A stretch of 64,000 nucleotides of DNA from Mongoliibacter ruber (lineage in GTDB: Bacteria > Bacteroidota > Bacteroidia > Cytophagales > Cyclobacteriaceae): assembly GCF_003003005.1 (NCBI RefSeq), contig NZ_PVTR01000004.1, positions 233,764-297,763 of the forward strand, in the 5' to 3' direction. Position 1 is the stretch's first letter; every line of letters begins with the position of its first letter. Position numbers and translations under genes: made by a program. A model generated the notes under the pieces. It was given only the letters and a program-made list of their open reading frames with translations, was not told the DNA's origin and ran no database searches. Shown piece by piece: positions 35,901 to 44,493 of the stretch.

Positions 35901-36980
35901 TTTGACCGCTTTTATCAGACTGGAAAAGCAAAACAAATAGATACCGGCTCCGGGATTGGGTTATCGATGGTCAAAGAATATACCAAGCTTCACTACGGAG
36001 AGGTAAAAGTAGACAGTCAGGTCGGAGAAGGTGCATGTTTCACAGTCATTCTGCCCATGGGCAATATCCATTATCCATTCGAAGTAGAACAAAAGTCGAA
36101 CGCCCTCAATCTTTTGGCGAGCAAACAAGAAGGCGGAAACAGTGCTGAGGAATACCAGTATGATTTGGATTCGGGCAAACCAATTGTATTGATTGTGGAA
36201 GATTATCCTGACATGGTGGACTACCTGAGCATCCACCTCAAAGAGGATTACCACTTGGTCATAGCACACAATGGACAGGAAGCATTGGAGAAAATCAAAA
36301 GCTTCCTTCCCGAAGTCATCATCAGCGATATCATGATGCCCGTAATGGATGGTCTGACACTTTGCAAGAAAATCAAGGAAAATCCCAAAACAAGCCACAT
36401 TGGGATGATTTTACTGACTGCGAAAAGTCTTACTTCACAAAAAATAGAAGGAATAAAAACTGGGGCAGATGCCTATTTGACCAAACCATTTGACCTGGAA
36501 CTTCTCAAAGCCAACATAGAGCAGTTGATAAAAAGAAAGGACGAACTTCACAACTATTTTAAATCAGAAATTATCACACAGCCTATTTTGGAAAGCCAGG
36601 GTGAAAGTGTGGACGACAAGTTTATCAAAAAAGTCATCAGTATCATTGAAGCCAATATTTCAAACCCGGATTTTACTGTAGAGCTGCTCAGTGATGAAAT
36701 AGGAATGAGTACAGCCCATCTTTATAGAAAACTAAAATCACTCACCCATTTTTCAGCAAAAGAAATCATCCGGAAATACAGGCTGAAGAAAGCATCCATC
36801 CTTCTCAAAAACAAAGAAGGGAATATATCAGAAATCATGTATGAAGTTGGGTTTTCAAATCTCTCCTACTTTGCCAAATGCTTCCGAAAAGAATATGACA
36901 TGTCACCGAGAGATTTCCAACAGTCAAATAGTACCTCCTCTCCATCAGACTTTAGAAATGAACTCTATTCTGGCAGGTAG
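32907..36980 (+). CDS. Hybrid two-component system regulator (HTCS) of the galactan PUL
   Basis: This protein of about 1357 residues combines sensor, kinase, receiver and DNA-binding parts. After a signal peptide (ending FGQQ), periplasmic beta-propeller repeats run to about residue 660 (FIWVGTANGVARYDG, EIWVGTWKGLSRIN, GIVWVGSTKGLLRFNG). Then come a Y_Y_Y domain, a transmembrane helix near 775-795, the HisKA box FFTNISHELRTPISL, and the HATPase boxes NLLSNAFKFT and GSGIGLSMVKEY. A receiver follows (IVEDYPD, ISDIMMPVMDG, LTAKS, TKPFD). The C-terminal AraC helix-turn-helix ends in IMYEVGFSNLSYFAKCFRKE. HTCS proteins sense an oligosaccharide in the periplasm and switch on the adjacent PUL. The start is the ATG at 32907; a TTG eight codons earlier is less likely. 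Confidence 0.95.
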   Translation: MPHKSHLLYLLLIFISIEAGFGQQLPYFTTLTSRDGLPSNTISAIAQDSEDFIWVGTANGVARYDGNSFLIFRKEEYPLLAANEISSLLAVGEEIWVGTWKGLSRINSKTFEITPVELDPTIAIRTMYLDPKGIVWVGSTKGLLRFNGEEMETFDVKKNGLSHNMVRSVFMDHEDNLWVGTYDRINKLPSGKGKFTSYELKGNYKPSLKNNLIMDIKPDQVDRDYLWVGTETGLVRMHIPSGSYETFNEENAGFSNEVIKSIYLTQSGDIYMGTDFGVNIFKPEDESVEKLFHHPELPYSIGSNVSMQIFEDSGGVVWFVTSNGLSLFNKYGGFYSYHEVNHILNQQKIGSQVKSILISKKGDIWLATLNGVIKIDAETGKQEVFDIHARVGKNILLNNVYALEEDEFGRIWIGTAGGINVWDEQNQKMYAISSGEQNGLESNYIAKFIKANDGTFWVSAWEGGLYKVGGNFKEISSLIFEKASEYGTEKTVTGANAVWVVNYDELFRIDLQSHRNTSVNSFNKVSNRRSLNALYFSKKGNLWAATTNGLIEYQPQTDQAIFHPLHIGKDFVLSSITEDSKGQIWGATSGFIIKFQPSDNTFEIFPLDKGLPIKSFFEACWGKDKMGNLYFGGDNGYISISPDAQPNNFKPRLFFSKIRINNTLIQPGNKSNDDFELPSDIAFVSDLKLHYSQRSIAIDFSSLHFWQPEKNIYAYKLEGHDKDWSYSSGSGNTAIYSNLSPGKYTLRLKGSNNYGIWSDEIKTLDFEIYPPLFLSNLFIFFYFVLALGAIVFALRFYSSRIHLRNEVKLARMEKAHSEEIAVTKQQFFTNISHELRTPISLILPPIQQALDRVSMDEKTKSLLQLAEKNSNRLLRLVNQILDFRKLEQDSLELKVTSFDLVGFCKDLCELFVDKASRNEIQFRFHSDLETCYIWADRDKLETVLYNLLSNAFKFTSESGTVEMLLKTHPADEKYIKGGVEIQIHDTGIGIESDEQDKIFDRFYQTGKAKQIDTGSGIGLSMVKEYTKLHYGEVKVDSQVGEGACFTVILPMGNIHYPFEVEQKSNALNLLASKQEGGNSAEEYQYDLDSGKPIVLIVEDYPDMVDYLSIHLKEDYHLVIAHNGQEALEKIKSFLPEVIISDIMMPVMDGLTLCKKIKENPKTSHIGMILLTAKSLTSQKIEGIKTGADAYLTKPFDLELLKANIEQLIKRKDELHNYFKSEIITQPILESQGESVDDKFIKKVISIIEANISNPDFTVELLSDEIGMSTAHLYRKLKSLTHFSAKEIIRKYRLKKASILLKNKEGNISEIMYEVGFSNLSYFAKCFRKEYDMSPRDFQQSNSTSSPSDFRNELYSGR

Positions 36981-37246
36981 CGAATGGGGATAATTATTCT
37001 TTTCTCACGAATTTTGAACTAGCTTTTCAATTACGGGCTGATTCTGAAAGCTTAGGAGATAATCATGCCCCCCTATGCTGAGGTCTCCAATGGACTGAAT
37101 TTCTTGTCTTTTCAACCCTCACTACAAATCCTAATGCAAAATCCGGGGTAAATATTAGTTTCATCACAAAATAAGTAGCATTCGACACATTTTTTTGTAG
37201 CCAATCCTGAACTGACTTATTCTTGCTTTCAGATTGATTTGGGACT
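36981..37246. other. Noncoding interval after the HTCS gene
   Basis: No supported gene lies here. An 87-codon frame on the minus strand (37063-37326) has no family resemblance and is probably noise. I see no terminator with a T-run after the HTCS stop. Confidence 0.5.
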
Positions 37247-37384
37247 ATGAAAAAACAAAAATATAAATATCTCCTATTGATTTTGCTTGCACTTTTGTAC
37301 AATATTTTTCTTTGGACAGAAGCCATGCAAAAAAATCAATCCTCAACACTTCAGTTATCAACCAAGATCTCCGAAAATTCCTGA
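37247..37384 (+). CDS. Possible 45-residue exported or membrane peptide
   Basis: An ATG at 37247 opens a 45-codon frame ending at TGA 37382-37384, 20 bases before the LytS-like kinase start. The peptide begins MKKQKYKYLLLILLALLY, a lysine-rich start plus a hydrophobic core, and ends with a polar Ser/Gln/Asn-rich tail. This looks like a signal peptide or single membrane segment. The position directly ahead of a multi-pass sensor kinase fits a leader or accessory peptide, but chance is possible in AT-rich DNA. Confidence 0.4.
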   Translation: MKKQKYKYLLLILLALLYNIFLWTEAMQKNQSSTLQLSTKISENS

Positions 37385-37404
37385 GCTACAAAAACAAAAA
37401 AATT

Positions 37405-38814
37405 ATGAAAGATCAAGTTTTACCATTCAAGCAAATTGAATGGTGGGTAATTACCTTCCTTTTTGTCTGTATCATCATTTCCAACATCATTTCAGCCCCT
37501 AGTTTCAACTTAAGCAGTCAAGATGGAACCCTATACTTTGCCAAGATTTTTATCCCCTTGACTTTTATGGTAACATTTTACCTATTCCATGTCAGGGTTT
37601 TCCCGACCTATCAGCTTGACCAGAAAAAAGTAAAACTCGTAATATATTCCATTCTCCTCTTTCTGGGATCTTTCATTATCATTGGCGCTTTTTCTGTCTC
37701 AGCAAACTTTACTTCAGACTTTCTGATGCCATTTTATTTCAATACCCTGGCCATATATGCCGGCTACGGAGCAATCGTTTATATCCTCAATCAGATATTT
37801 TTAGTTCGGGAAGAAAAGGACTACAGGCTTTATAATTCACTGCGATTGTTATTGATATATATTTTTGTAGTCATCTTTTTATTGCAATTTCAAAACATAG
37901 CGGGAGAAGTTGTAGCATTTTTATTTGTAGTTATTGTACCATCCATCATTACTGTCATAGCCTATAATTTTTTCCTGATTTACAGCTACAGCAAAAGAGG
38001 AAGAAATTCTGAAGCAAGGGCATTTTATATCCTTTTGCAGGTTTTTATTGCGGGGATGTTTTTTGTGATTTCCATGGCCGAACGTACACCTCTTGCCTTA
38101 TTGGTTGGCTTGATCGTAATATTGGCAGTCATGGTCCTTATCATCCCCATCTCCAATTTCCTGTTCCAAAAATATGACCACTATCTTGGTCAGCTCAATA
38201 CCCTAGCGGTCAAGGTGGATCAAGGTTCGGCCAACTTGGCTTTTCTGAGATCACAGATCAACCCCCACTTTCTTTTCAATGCATTGAATACACTTTACGG
38301 AACATCCCTTCAGGAAGGTGCAGAACGTACCTCAGAAGGAATACAAAAACTGGGTGACATGATGCGCTTTATGTTACATGAAAATAACCAGGAAAGAATC
38401 CCAGTCAGCCGCGAAAAAGAATACCTGATCAACTATGTAGACCTACAAAATCTACGAATAAAGGATCAGGAGAATATAGAAATTGTATTTAACAAAAATG
38501 AAGACACCTGCAATGGTGAAATCTCTCCCATGCTCTTGATTCCTTTTGTAGAAAATGCATTCAAACATGGAATCAGTCTTCAAAAAAAGTCATGGGTAAA
38601 AATCAGCCTTCGCTGCCTTGAAGGATCTGTTCACCTTGATGTCAACAACAGCATTCACAGGGATAAAGAGGATGATCCAGAAAAAAAATCATCTGGGATA
38701 GGATTGGAAAATGTCAGGCAAAGACTGAAATTACTATATCCTGATAAGCATGAATTGATAATCCGAGAAAATGAAACTGAGTATTTTGTTCATTTAAGCA
38801 TTAAATTGGGATAG
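37405..38814 (+). CDS. LytS/YehU-type sensor histidine kinase
   Basis: About 469 residues from the ATG at 37405; the longer frame from 37312 has no family-like N-terminus and would overlap the small peptide frame. Seven or eight membrane segments fill residues about 10-260 (WWVITFLFVCIIISNIIS and onward). The His_kinase domain (PF06580) follows: LRSQINPHFLFNALNTLYG with the phosphoacceptor histidine, then LLIPFVENAFKHGI (N-box) and GIGLENVRQRLKLLY. The kinase partners the LytTR regulator 170 bases downstream. The signal it senses is unknown. Confidence 0.9.
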   Translation: MKDQVLPFKQIEWWVITFLFVCIIISNIISAPSFNLSSQDGTLYFAKIFIPLTFMVTFYLFHVRVFPTYQLDQKKVKLVIYSILLFLGSFIIIGAFSVSANFTSDFLMPFYFNTLAIYAGYGAIVYILNQIFLVREEKDYRLYNSLRLLLIYIFVVIFLLQFQNIAGEVVAFLFVVIVPSIITVIAYNFFLIYSYSKRGRNSEARAFYILLQVFIAGMFFVISMAERTPLALLVGLIVILAVMVLIIPISNFLFQKYDHYLGQLNTLAVKVDQGSANLAFLRSQINPHFLFNALNTLYGTSLQEGAERTSEGIQKLGDMMRFMLHENNQERIPVSREKEYLINYVDLQNLRIKDQENIEIVFNKNEDTCNGEISPMLLIPFVENAFKHGISLQKKSWVKISLRCLEGSVHLDVNNSIHRDKEDDPEKKSSGIGLENVRQRLKLLYPDKHELIIRENETEYFVHLSIKLG

Positions 38815-38983
38815 TTGAAAAATGGTAGATATATGCTGTGCAAAAGATGATTGAAATATGTCTGCGGCGATATAATTTCCCACCATCAAACCAAAATTTA
38901 GGTATGGTACTTGAAAATTATTTCAACCTTATTTCTACTATATTTCTATTTTATTTCATTAATAACCTTGACATACAAAATAA

Positions 38984-39664
38984 ATGTTATCAGCAATTGC
39001 CATAGACGACGAACCCATGGCTTTGGAAGTCATCAAGGCTCATGCTTCAAAAGTACCTTTCCTACAATTGACGGCTACATTTACAGATGCCATCAAGGCT
39101 TTGGAGTATCTAAAAGACCATCCTGCCAATTTGATATTCCTAGACATCAAAATGCCTGACATTTCAGGAATGGAGTTGGCTACTTTACTGCCGAAAGAAA
39201 CAATGGTGATCTTCACTACAGCCTATTCAGAACACGCAGTTAAAAGTTTTGAATTGGACGCAATCGACTATTTGCTCAAACCATTTAATCTAAGCCGTTT
39301 TTTAAAAGCATGCCAGAAGGCTCAGGAATGGCATGAATTAAAGAAAAGCCCTAGTAGTGAATCCTCCTCAATTTTTATCAAAACAGGATTTGAACAGGTT
39401 AAAATAAACTTTGATGAGCTTCTTTATTGCGAAGCAAATGGCAATTATGTCAACTTCCACTTATCTGATAAAAAAATACTAAGCAGGATGACACTTTCCG
39501 AAACTGAAGAACTTCTTCCATCTTATTTTGTCAAGACGCATCGATCCTACATTGTCAACTCAAAGGAAATCCGGAAAATTGAAAAACATCAGGTATCTAC
39601 CGGGGGAAAAATCGTACCTGTTAGTGGTGCTTTTCATAAGGAATTGGTAGAAAAGATGAAATAA
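38984..39664 (+). CDS. LytTR-family response regulator
   Basis: The 226-residue protein has an N-terminal receiver (AIAIDDEPMALEVI, phosphoacceptor aspartate in LIFLDIKMPDISGME, then FTTAYSEHAV and DYLLKPF). The C-terminal LytTR DNA-binding domain (about 125-225) has IFIKTGFEQVKI, LYCEANGNYVNF and FVKTHRSYIVN. It is the cognate regulator of the LytS-like kinase upstream. It is convergent with the levansucrase-like gene, which is a possible but unproven target. Confidence 0.92.
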   Translation: MLSAIAIDDEPMALEVIKAHASKVPFLQLTATFTDAIKALEYLKDHPANLIFLDIKMPDISGMELATLLPKETMVIFTTAYSEHAVKSFELDAIDYLLKPFNLSRFLKACQKAQEWHELKKSPSSESSSIFIKTGFEQVKINFDELLYCEANGNYVNFHLSDKKILSRMTLSETEELLPSYFVKTHRSYIVNSKEIRKIEKHQVSTGGKIVPVSGAFHKELVEKMK

Positions 39665-39826
39665 ATTTCATTTTTACACCAAATCTTAAGAGCCCTTACT
39701 CAGTGCTGAAAGTACTTTTTCCTTACTTTCTTATAATTACACTTGGTCAATCCTGAGCGGCTGGTAGGTACAAAAGCCAATTCTGAAATTGGCCAATATC
39801 TGGAATGTCCTCACATTATTTCAAAA

Positions 39827-39853
39827 AAAATGCCGGAAAAAATCCGGCATTTT
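39827..39853 (-). terminator. Rho-independent terminator after the levansucrase-like gene
   Basis: AAAATGCCGGA (39827-39837) pairs with TCCGGCATTTT (39843-39853) around a five-base A loop. On the minus strand it lies 9 bases after the stop and is followed by a T-run (the A-run at 39823-39830 on the plus strand). It may also stop plus-strand transcription from the LytTR gene. Confidence 0.88.
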
Positions 39854-39861
39854 ATAAAAGG

Positions 39862-41187
39862 TTACGGTAAAGAAGGTGGAAGTCTGTTGGTAATTGAAAC
39901 TTCATTTCCATTTACGGAAAGAACCAACCTAGGGGCAAGTGTGCCTCCAAAGTGTTTCTTATCCCATTCTTCTCCCAATTCGCCAAACTCACCGACTTCT
40001 AATCCAGGCTGTATATTGTAATAGTTGGTATTACTCAATACAGTGTTGTCCTGTAGTACGTGCCAAGAGAAGGTAGCATAAGGATCCTCTATTGGATTCC
40101 CTGCCACTAGTGCGCTTCCATTGAGCGGTTCGTATGGTCCGAGGAAATCATCACTGACGAATCCATACATTCCTTCAGGAGAGTTGACCCTATCCATTAC
40201 TTCCGGAGAGAATTTTTCTATATGGGTAGAAAAATACAAGTAGTACTTATTGTCATGTTTGATAAAGTGTGGCCTTTCCAATTCTGAATTGATGTTTGTC
40301 ACTACCAAAGGAGGCAGTAGTCTCCAGTTAGTCAAATCATTGTCTACGGCCTCAGCCAAACCAACGGCACCATTGTAGGTAGTGATATCACCAGCCTCTC
40401 TAGCAGTGAATGTCATATAGATTTTGTTGGTCTCCGGATCTCTGTAGATAAACGGATCCCTGAATGCAAATACAGTCCCTGTTTCATCAATGCCTGTGGC
40501 AGGTTGATAGATTTGACCATCAGCCTGCAGTAGAACTCTATGTTGACTAAAGTTCTCAAAGACTACACTGTCCGATTGACTGCCCACTTGGGCCGTTGCA
40601 AGGGCTATCCTTTGTTCAAAGGAAATATCACCTTCCTCACCAGGGACACCACTATTCAATCTGCCAGAATTCATATTTTCTCCTTTATCGCCCGTAGCTG
40701 TATAATAGAAATACACCAAGCCTTGATCATAATATGCTGCTCCAGCCCATTGACGTGAACCAATGATATCGTCTTCCGAAAATACCATACCCGCATCTTC
40801 CCAGTCGATACCATCCCTGGAAATGGCATATCGATGCCTTACAATATCGTGTCGTTTGCCAGACAGCACAGTGTCAGGAGCTGTTAAAACTATCATCACA
40901 CGGTATCCATTGATCCTGGCAATCGAACCATCAAGGTTGAGGATTGGCCAGTAATCCCACTGATGGTAACCTGGCATCAGGTCGACACCTTCGTCAAAAT
41001 CCACTCTAGGAATCGTATTTCCCGGATTCCTGGAAATCATCTTGACTTGTTCAGCAGTCCACTCTACAGTTTGTACCTCTGCCGGATCTGTTGTATCGTC
41101 AACAGTAGGCTTATCTTCTATATCACAGGAAGTGAGTAAGAAAAATCCTCCGGCTACTAAAAATGGGAGCCATACATTTCTTTTCAT
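39862..41187 (-). CDS. GH68 levansucrase/inulosucrase-like lipoprotein
   Basis: About 441 residues from the ATG at 41187, with lipobox LLTSC (Cys21). The sequence follows the GH68 pattern throughout: MPGYHQWDYWPILN, RHRYAISRDGIDWEDAG, GSRQWAGAAYYD, EQRIALATAQ, FAFRDPFIYRDP, NGAVGLAEA and FGGTLAPRLVLSVNG. The catalytic triad is intact: Asp78 (WDYWP, nucleophile), Asp244 (RDP, transition-state stabiliser) and Glu304 (ERPH, acid/base). GH68 enzymes transfer fructose from sucrose to make levan or inulin, or hydrolyse sucrose. The lipid anchor would hold it on the cell envelope. GH68 is uncommon in Bacteroidota, so transfer is possible (inference). It has its own terminator and no SusCD pair beside it. 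Confidence 0.9.
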   Translation of the reverse strand: MKRNVWLPFLVAGGFFLLTSCDIEDKPTVDDTTDPAEVQTVEWTAEQVKMISRNPGNTIPRVDFDEGVDLMPGYHQWDYWPILNLDGSIARINGYRVMIVLTAPDTVLSGKRHDIVRHRYAISRDGIDWEDAGMVFSEDDIIGSRQWAGAAYYDQGLVYFYYTATGDKGENMNSGRLNSGVPGEEGDISFEQRIALATAQVGSQSDSVVFENFSQHRVLLQADGQIYQPATGIDETGTVFAFRDPFIYRDPETNKIYMTFTAREAGDITTYNGAVGLAEAVDNDLTNWRLLPPLVVTNINSELERPHFIKHDNKYYLYFSTHIEKFSPEVMDRVNSPEGMYGFVSDDFLGPYEPLNGSALVAGNPIEDPYATFSWHVLQDNTVLSNTNYYNIQPGLEVGEFGELGEEWDKKHFGGTLAPRLVLSVNGNEVSITNRLPPSLP

Positions 41188-41637
41188 AATCATAAAATTT
41201 AAATTTATTAACAAAATATTATACACTATATCATACAGCTTACGACACTATAACTATTTCGTTTTTTGTTAAAAATTCAAAATTCAAGTATTCTACTGAA
41301 ACAACTAACTCCTCTTGTGAAAAAAATCATGTTTACAGGCATATGAGAGGATTTATTAATAAAATAAAGTCCTGAAAACTGGCAAATCAGGGATTAACCA
41401 CATCACATACATATATAACTATTTTAAGGAATTGTATATAAAAAAACGGTCTGATCTAAGAAAAAAAAAGGTAATAAGGTGAAAAAAAATTAGTGGGAAA
41501 AACAACCTTTTGCTACTAAAAAGGGTTGGCGTTTTAACTCTATAGCATTCAAGTCAAAAGACTCTCGGATACTTATGATTGGTTTGACGGGATATCAGCA
41601 TCAACATACGGTTACACCGGATAGCCCAATTTTTAAA
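41188..41637. other. AT-rich interval between the levansucrase-like gene and the hypothetical gene
   Basis: No gene is visible in these 450 bases. The levansucrase promoter should lie near 41190-41290, where the minus strand reads TAATATTTTG about 40 bases from the start. This resembles but does not match the Bacteroidota -7 consensus. Poly-A runs at 41460-41490 are the only other feature. Confidence 0.4.
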
Positions 41638-42927
41638 TTAGTTATTCTTTATCAACACATCTGTAATTTTTTCCTTTATATTTTCTTGGTTAAGAACTTC
41701 CATGAACGGTTTGTTATAGAATTTTTCTATGCTGATTCTTCTATGATTCGCAAACTTAAGAAGTACTTCCAACTGCAGGCCGGTAGTCAAAGATTCTCCA
41801 TCAACGCAAAGTTTGCGTACCAGTTGATAATACACTTCTGCTTTGTCAAATTCCTCTTTGGCCATGAAATAACTGCATAAGAGGGCATAAAATAGACCCA
41901 CTTCAAACTCGCTAAGTCCGGCAAAACCGGCCCTAAAATCTTTCACATCCAAAGCATCTCCAACCAATGCTTCAACTTCCTCTATTTTCCCCAAATCAAT
42001 GAGCTTAATTCCGGAAATAAATACTGAGGTAAAGTGATTGGGAAACCGATTTAATTGTTTTTGAATTGTCTGGTAAACCTTATCATCATTTTCAAGTTCA
42101 AGATATATATTAGAAAGCAGTTCATAAAATTGAGGAATCTCTTCATTTTTTTGAATTAATCCTTCAATTTTTACCGCAAGTTCTTTCAGGTCTTCTTCAT
42201 TTGGATGTTCTTCATCCATTATCTCTTCAAATTCCAAAAGAACCGGAAAAAGAGTAGTTATCTCTTTTCTATCTACCTCTAAATCATCTAATTCCTTAAA
42301 ATCAACCCCCTTATCGGCATCTATTCTTTTTTGCGCGAAGTCAGGAGCCAGCCATTGAGTTCCAAATGTCAATTCCTTTACCCGATCAGTAAGGGAGAGA
42401 ATTAAATCCACTCCTTTATATGGATCAACCTGCTCATCATCATTCTCAGAATCATCTTCGTCCCCAGTCCAATCACCCGATCCAAAAGAAATATCGATCA
42501 CTGGAATATCCTCTGTATCTTCCTCCAAAATATATTTTGTCCAGTTAAAATCTTTCTCAGTCTTATACCCCTGGTCCTGAGAAAATTCAAGTCCTCCATA
42601 AACGATATTGTGTGCCAGATTGTACTCAATTTCTATAAAATCATAAGGAGATTTTTCTTGGATATCTTCCAAAAATTCTTCAGATTCATTGAAACCCACA
42701 AAGGAATCTTTTAAGCCCTTCTCCCAGATGTCAATCAAAAAAGCTCCAAACGTGATATTTCCATTGACATGCTTTCTAACAACAATCACTTGGGCCATCC
42801 CATTTTCTTCCCATTCATCATTGACTAGACATTTGTAAATAGGTAAGCTTCGCCCTCTTTGTTTCAGGTAAGATTTAGGAGAAATTTTTGTTTGCTGTGG
42901 CTTCTTTTTTTTCTTAGACATCGGCAT
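41638..42927 (-). CDS. Conserved hypothetical protein with TPR-like C-terminal half
   Basis: I do not recognise a named family. The 429-residue protein has a very basic start (MSKKKKKPQQTK). An N-terminal domain contains YKCLVNDEWEENGMAQVIV and GAFLIDIWEKGLKDSF, an acidic Asp/Glu stretch lies near residue 165, and the C-terminal half is helical. The helices resemble tetratricopeptide repeats (FYELLSNIYLELENDDKV, AEVYYQLVRKLC). There is no signal peptide, so it is probably cytoplasmic. It follows the decarboxylase gene by 132 bases on the same strand; an operon link is possible but not certain. The start could be two codons later (MSKKKK). Confidence 0.7.
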   Translation of the reverse strand: MPMSKKKKKPQQTKISPKSYLKQRGRSLPIYKCLVNDEWEENGMAQVIVVRKHVNGNITFGAFLIDIWEKGLKDSFVGFNESEEFLEDIQEKSPYDFIEIEYNLAHNIVYGGLEFSQDQGYKTEKDFNWTKYILEEDTEDIPVIDISFGSGDWTGDEDDSENDDEQVDPYKGVDLILSLTDRVKELTFGTQWLAPDFAQKRIDADKGVDFKELDDLEVDRKEITTLFPVLLEFEEIMDEEHPNEEDLKELAVKIEGLIQKNEEIPQFYELLSNIYLELENDDKVYQTIQKQLNRFPNHFTSVFISGIKLIDLGKIEEVEALVGDALDVKDFRAGFAGLSEFEVGLFYALLCSYFMAKEEFDKAEVYYQLVRKLCVDGESLTTGLQLEVLLKFANHRRISIEKFYNKPFMEVLNQENIKEKITDVLIKNN

Positions 42928-43059
42928 TAGTGTTTGACAAATCGGAGCTGTTTAATTTTTTTGAATATATCAAAAAACAAGTATGTCCGCAATCCTGTCA
43001 GGAAGCAGTATCAAAATTTTTTAACATCAATAGGCTCTTTGCTCTCAAAAGAAAAAAAG

Positions 43060-44493
43060 CTATGTATGGCTTGCCCAGTATTTCCAATCTGGTATGGCTT
43101 CCCACATTTTATTCTTTTCTACAATCAGGTTTTGGGCAAGGTCAAACAGGTGTGCCTCACTTTCGTAAAAATGCATCATATATCCAGCAGTATTTACAAA
43201 GCAGACCAAATCTCCAATTTGTGGAAGCTGATCAAGTGTTATCTTCCTTTTCAATAAAAACTCTTGCTCTAAACAATAAGCCCCCACAAAGTATACTTCG
43301 CAAGGCGACTCCTCTTCGGGTTTGAGAGGAAGAAAAATGGGGTCAAGAAGAAAATCTGCACTCGAACTGAACATCTGCGTACGATTCATCTCCAAGCCTA
43401 CGAGTAGCCTTCCTTCAGAATCTCTTTTTCTAAAAGCCACCTGGGCTATCGTAATCCCGACCTGATCCAACATTGACCGTCCTGGCTCAATCCTCAACTC
43501 GATATCTCTTTCAGCCAAATGCGAGTACAATGGCACTCCATCCTTCTCTCCAATCAGAATTTTCTCAACAAATTTATCCTGATAGGTTTCGTTGAAATAT
43601 GGATAGACTTTTGGTTCACCTATCAGCTTTCCTTCGACATTGATCATCCCCAACAAATCTTTATGAACGGTGATCTCTTCTTTACCGGGTTGGATGCTTT
43701 GCTTCAGTTCTTTGTGAAAAGCGTCCCATTCAGACGAATGACTTAAATAATTCATCAAAATGCCTCCACCCATGTCAATAAATGATGTCTTCAACCCAAA
43801 CTGGGCAAGTCCATCGGCAACATCAAGGCTTTGAGACAAGCCATTGATCCTCTGTTCCATGCTGTATCCGTTCAAGTGAAAGTGCAATCCATGATAAATG
43901 AAACGCTTGTATCTACCGGACTCTGAGACATTTGTTGAGATAAAATCAACGATTTCATCTACATCAAAACCAAATCTGGAATATAATTTTTCCCCATCAT
44001 GCCAAAAACCACTCAGTCTGAATCCAACCTGTAAAGTTTTATTTTCTCTTACAAGAATTTGATGCAATAGCTCGCATTCATCCCTATTATCCAAAATAAC
44101 CGGGATTTGATGTGCAACGACATATTCAAGCAGTTCAGGCGTTTTCACTGCCGCTGTGACAGTGATTTTATCGGGATTTATTCCAGCAGCCACACAATCT
44201 TTGATTTCATTCAAACTCGCAGTATCCACTCCAAAACCAGCTTCTTTTGCTGCCAAAACAAAGCTTTTGCATTTATTGGCTTTCCTGGCAAAAAAGATGG
44301 TGTTTTTTATCCCATATTTCTCAAATATTTTGTCATATTTCAGGAAATTCTGTTTGTAAATACTCAGATTCAAGAGGTTAACTGGTGAGCTGTATTCTTT
44401 CATCCAGCCATTGATTACGTTTAGGTTAGCTGTTAGCTCCTTGATCCAAGAGTGGGTAATTGGTGTTAACTTTGGAATCTTTGATGTTGACAT
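43060..44493 (-). CDS. Type III PLP-dependent decarboxylase, SbnH/DAP-decarboxylase-like
   Basis: About 477 residues from the ATG at 44493; a longer frame to 44565 exists but overlaps the upstream gene further. It has the alanine-racemase-like barrel of fold-III enzymes. The PLP lysine is in FFARKANKCK (Lys71), followed by GFGVDTASLNEI, HFHLNGYS, FIDMGGGILM (phosphate-binding Gly run) and RIEPGRSML. A C-terminal catalytic cysteine block reads VGAYCLEQEF, and NTAGYMMHF closes the site. Such enzymes decarboxylate diaminopimelate, ornithine/arginine or, for SbnH, a citryl-diaminopropionate intermediate. The operon with an SbnA-like synthase favours a secondary-metabolite role over lysine synthesis (inference). 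Confidence 0.85.
   Translation of the reverse strand: MSTSKIPKLTPITHSWIKELTANLNVINGWMKEYSSPVNLLNLSIYKQNFLKYDKIFEKYGIKNTIFFARKANKCKSFVLAAKEAGFGVDTASLNEIKDCVAAGINPDKITVTAAVKTPELLEYVVAHQIPVILDNRDECELLHQILVRENKTLQVGFRLSGFWHDGEKLYSRFGFDVDEIVDFISTNVSESGRYKRFIYHGLHFHLNGYSMEQRINGLSQSLDVADGLAQFGLKTSFIDMGGGILMNYLSHSSEWDAFHKELKQSIQPGKEEITVHKDLLGMINVEGKLIGEPKVYPYFNETYQDKFVEKILIGEKDGVPLYSHLAERDIELRIEPGRSMLDQVGITIAQVAFRKRDSEGRLLVGLEMNRTQMFSSSADFLLDPIFLPLKPEEESPCEVYFVGAYCLEQEFLLKRKITLDQLPQIGDLVCFVNTAGYMMHFYESEAHLFDLAQNLIVEKNKMWEAIPDWKYWASHT

Noticed and set aside
37063..37326. 87-codon frame on the minus strand after the HTCS gene
   Set aside because: No family resemblance, uneven composition, and it runs antisense to the small peptide frame and the kinase leader; probably chance.
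38904..39005. 33-codon hydrophobic frame overlapping the LytTR regulator start
   Set aside because: It overlaps the regulator out of frame and its Phe/Ile-rich content is expected in AT-rich DNA.
42930..43325. 131-codon plus-strand frame opposite the decarboxylase end
   Set aside because: Mostly antisense to a well-supported gene, with no family signal.
43060..44493. Housekeeping diaminopimelate decarboxylase (lysA)
   Set aside because: The close overlap with an FAD protein and SbnA-like enzyme and the absence of other lysine genes argue against lysine synthesis.
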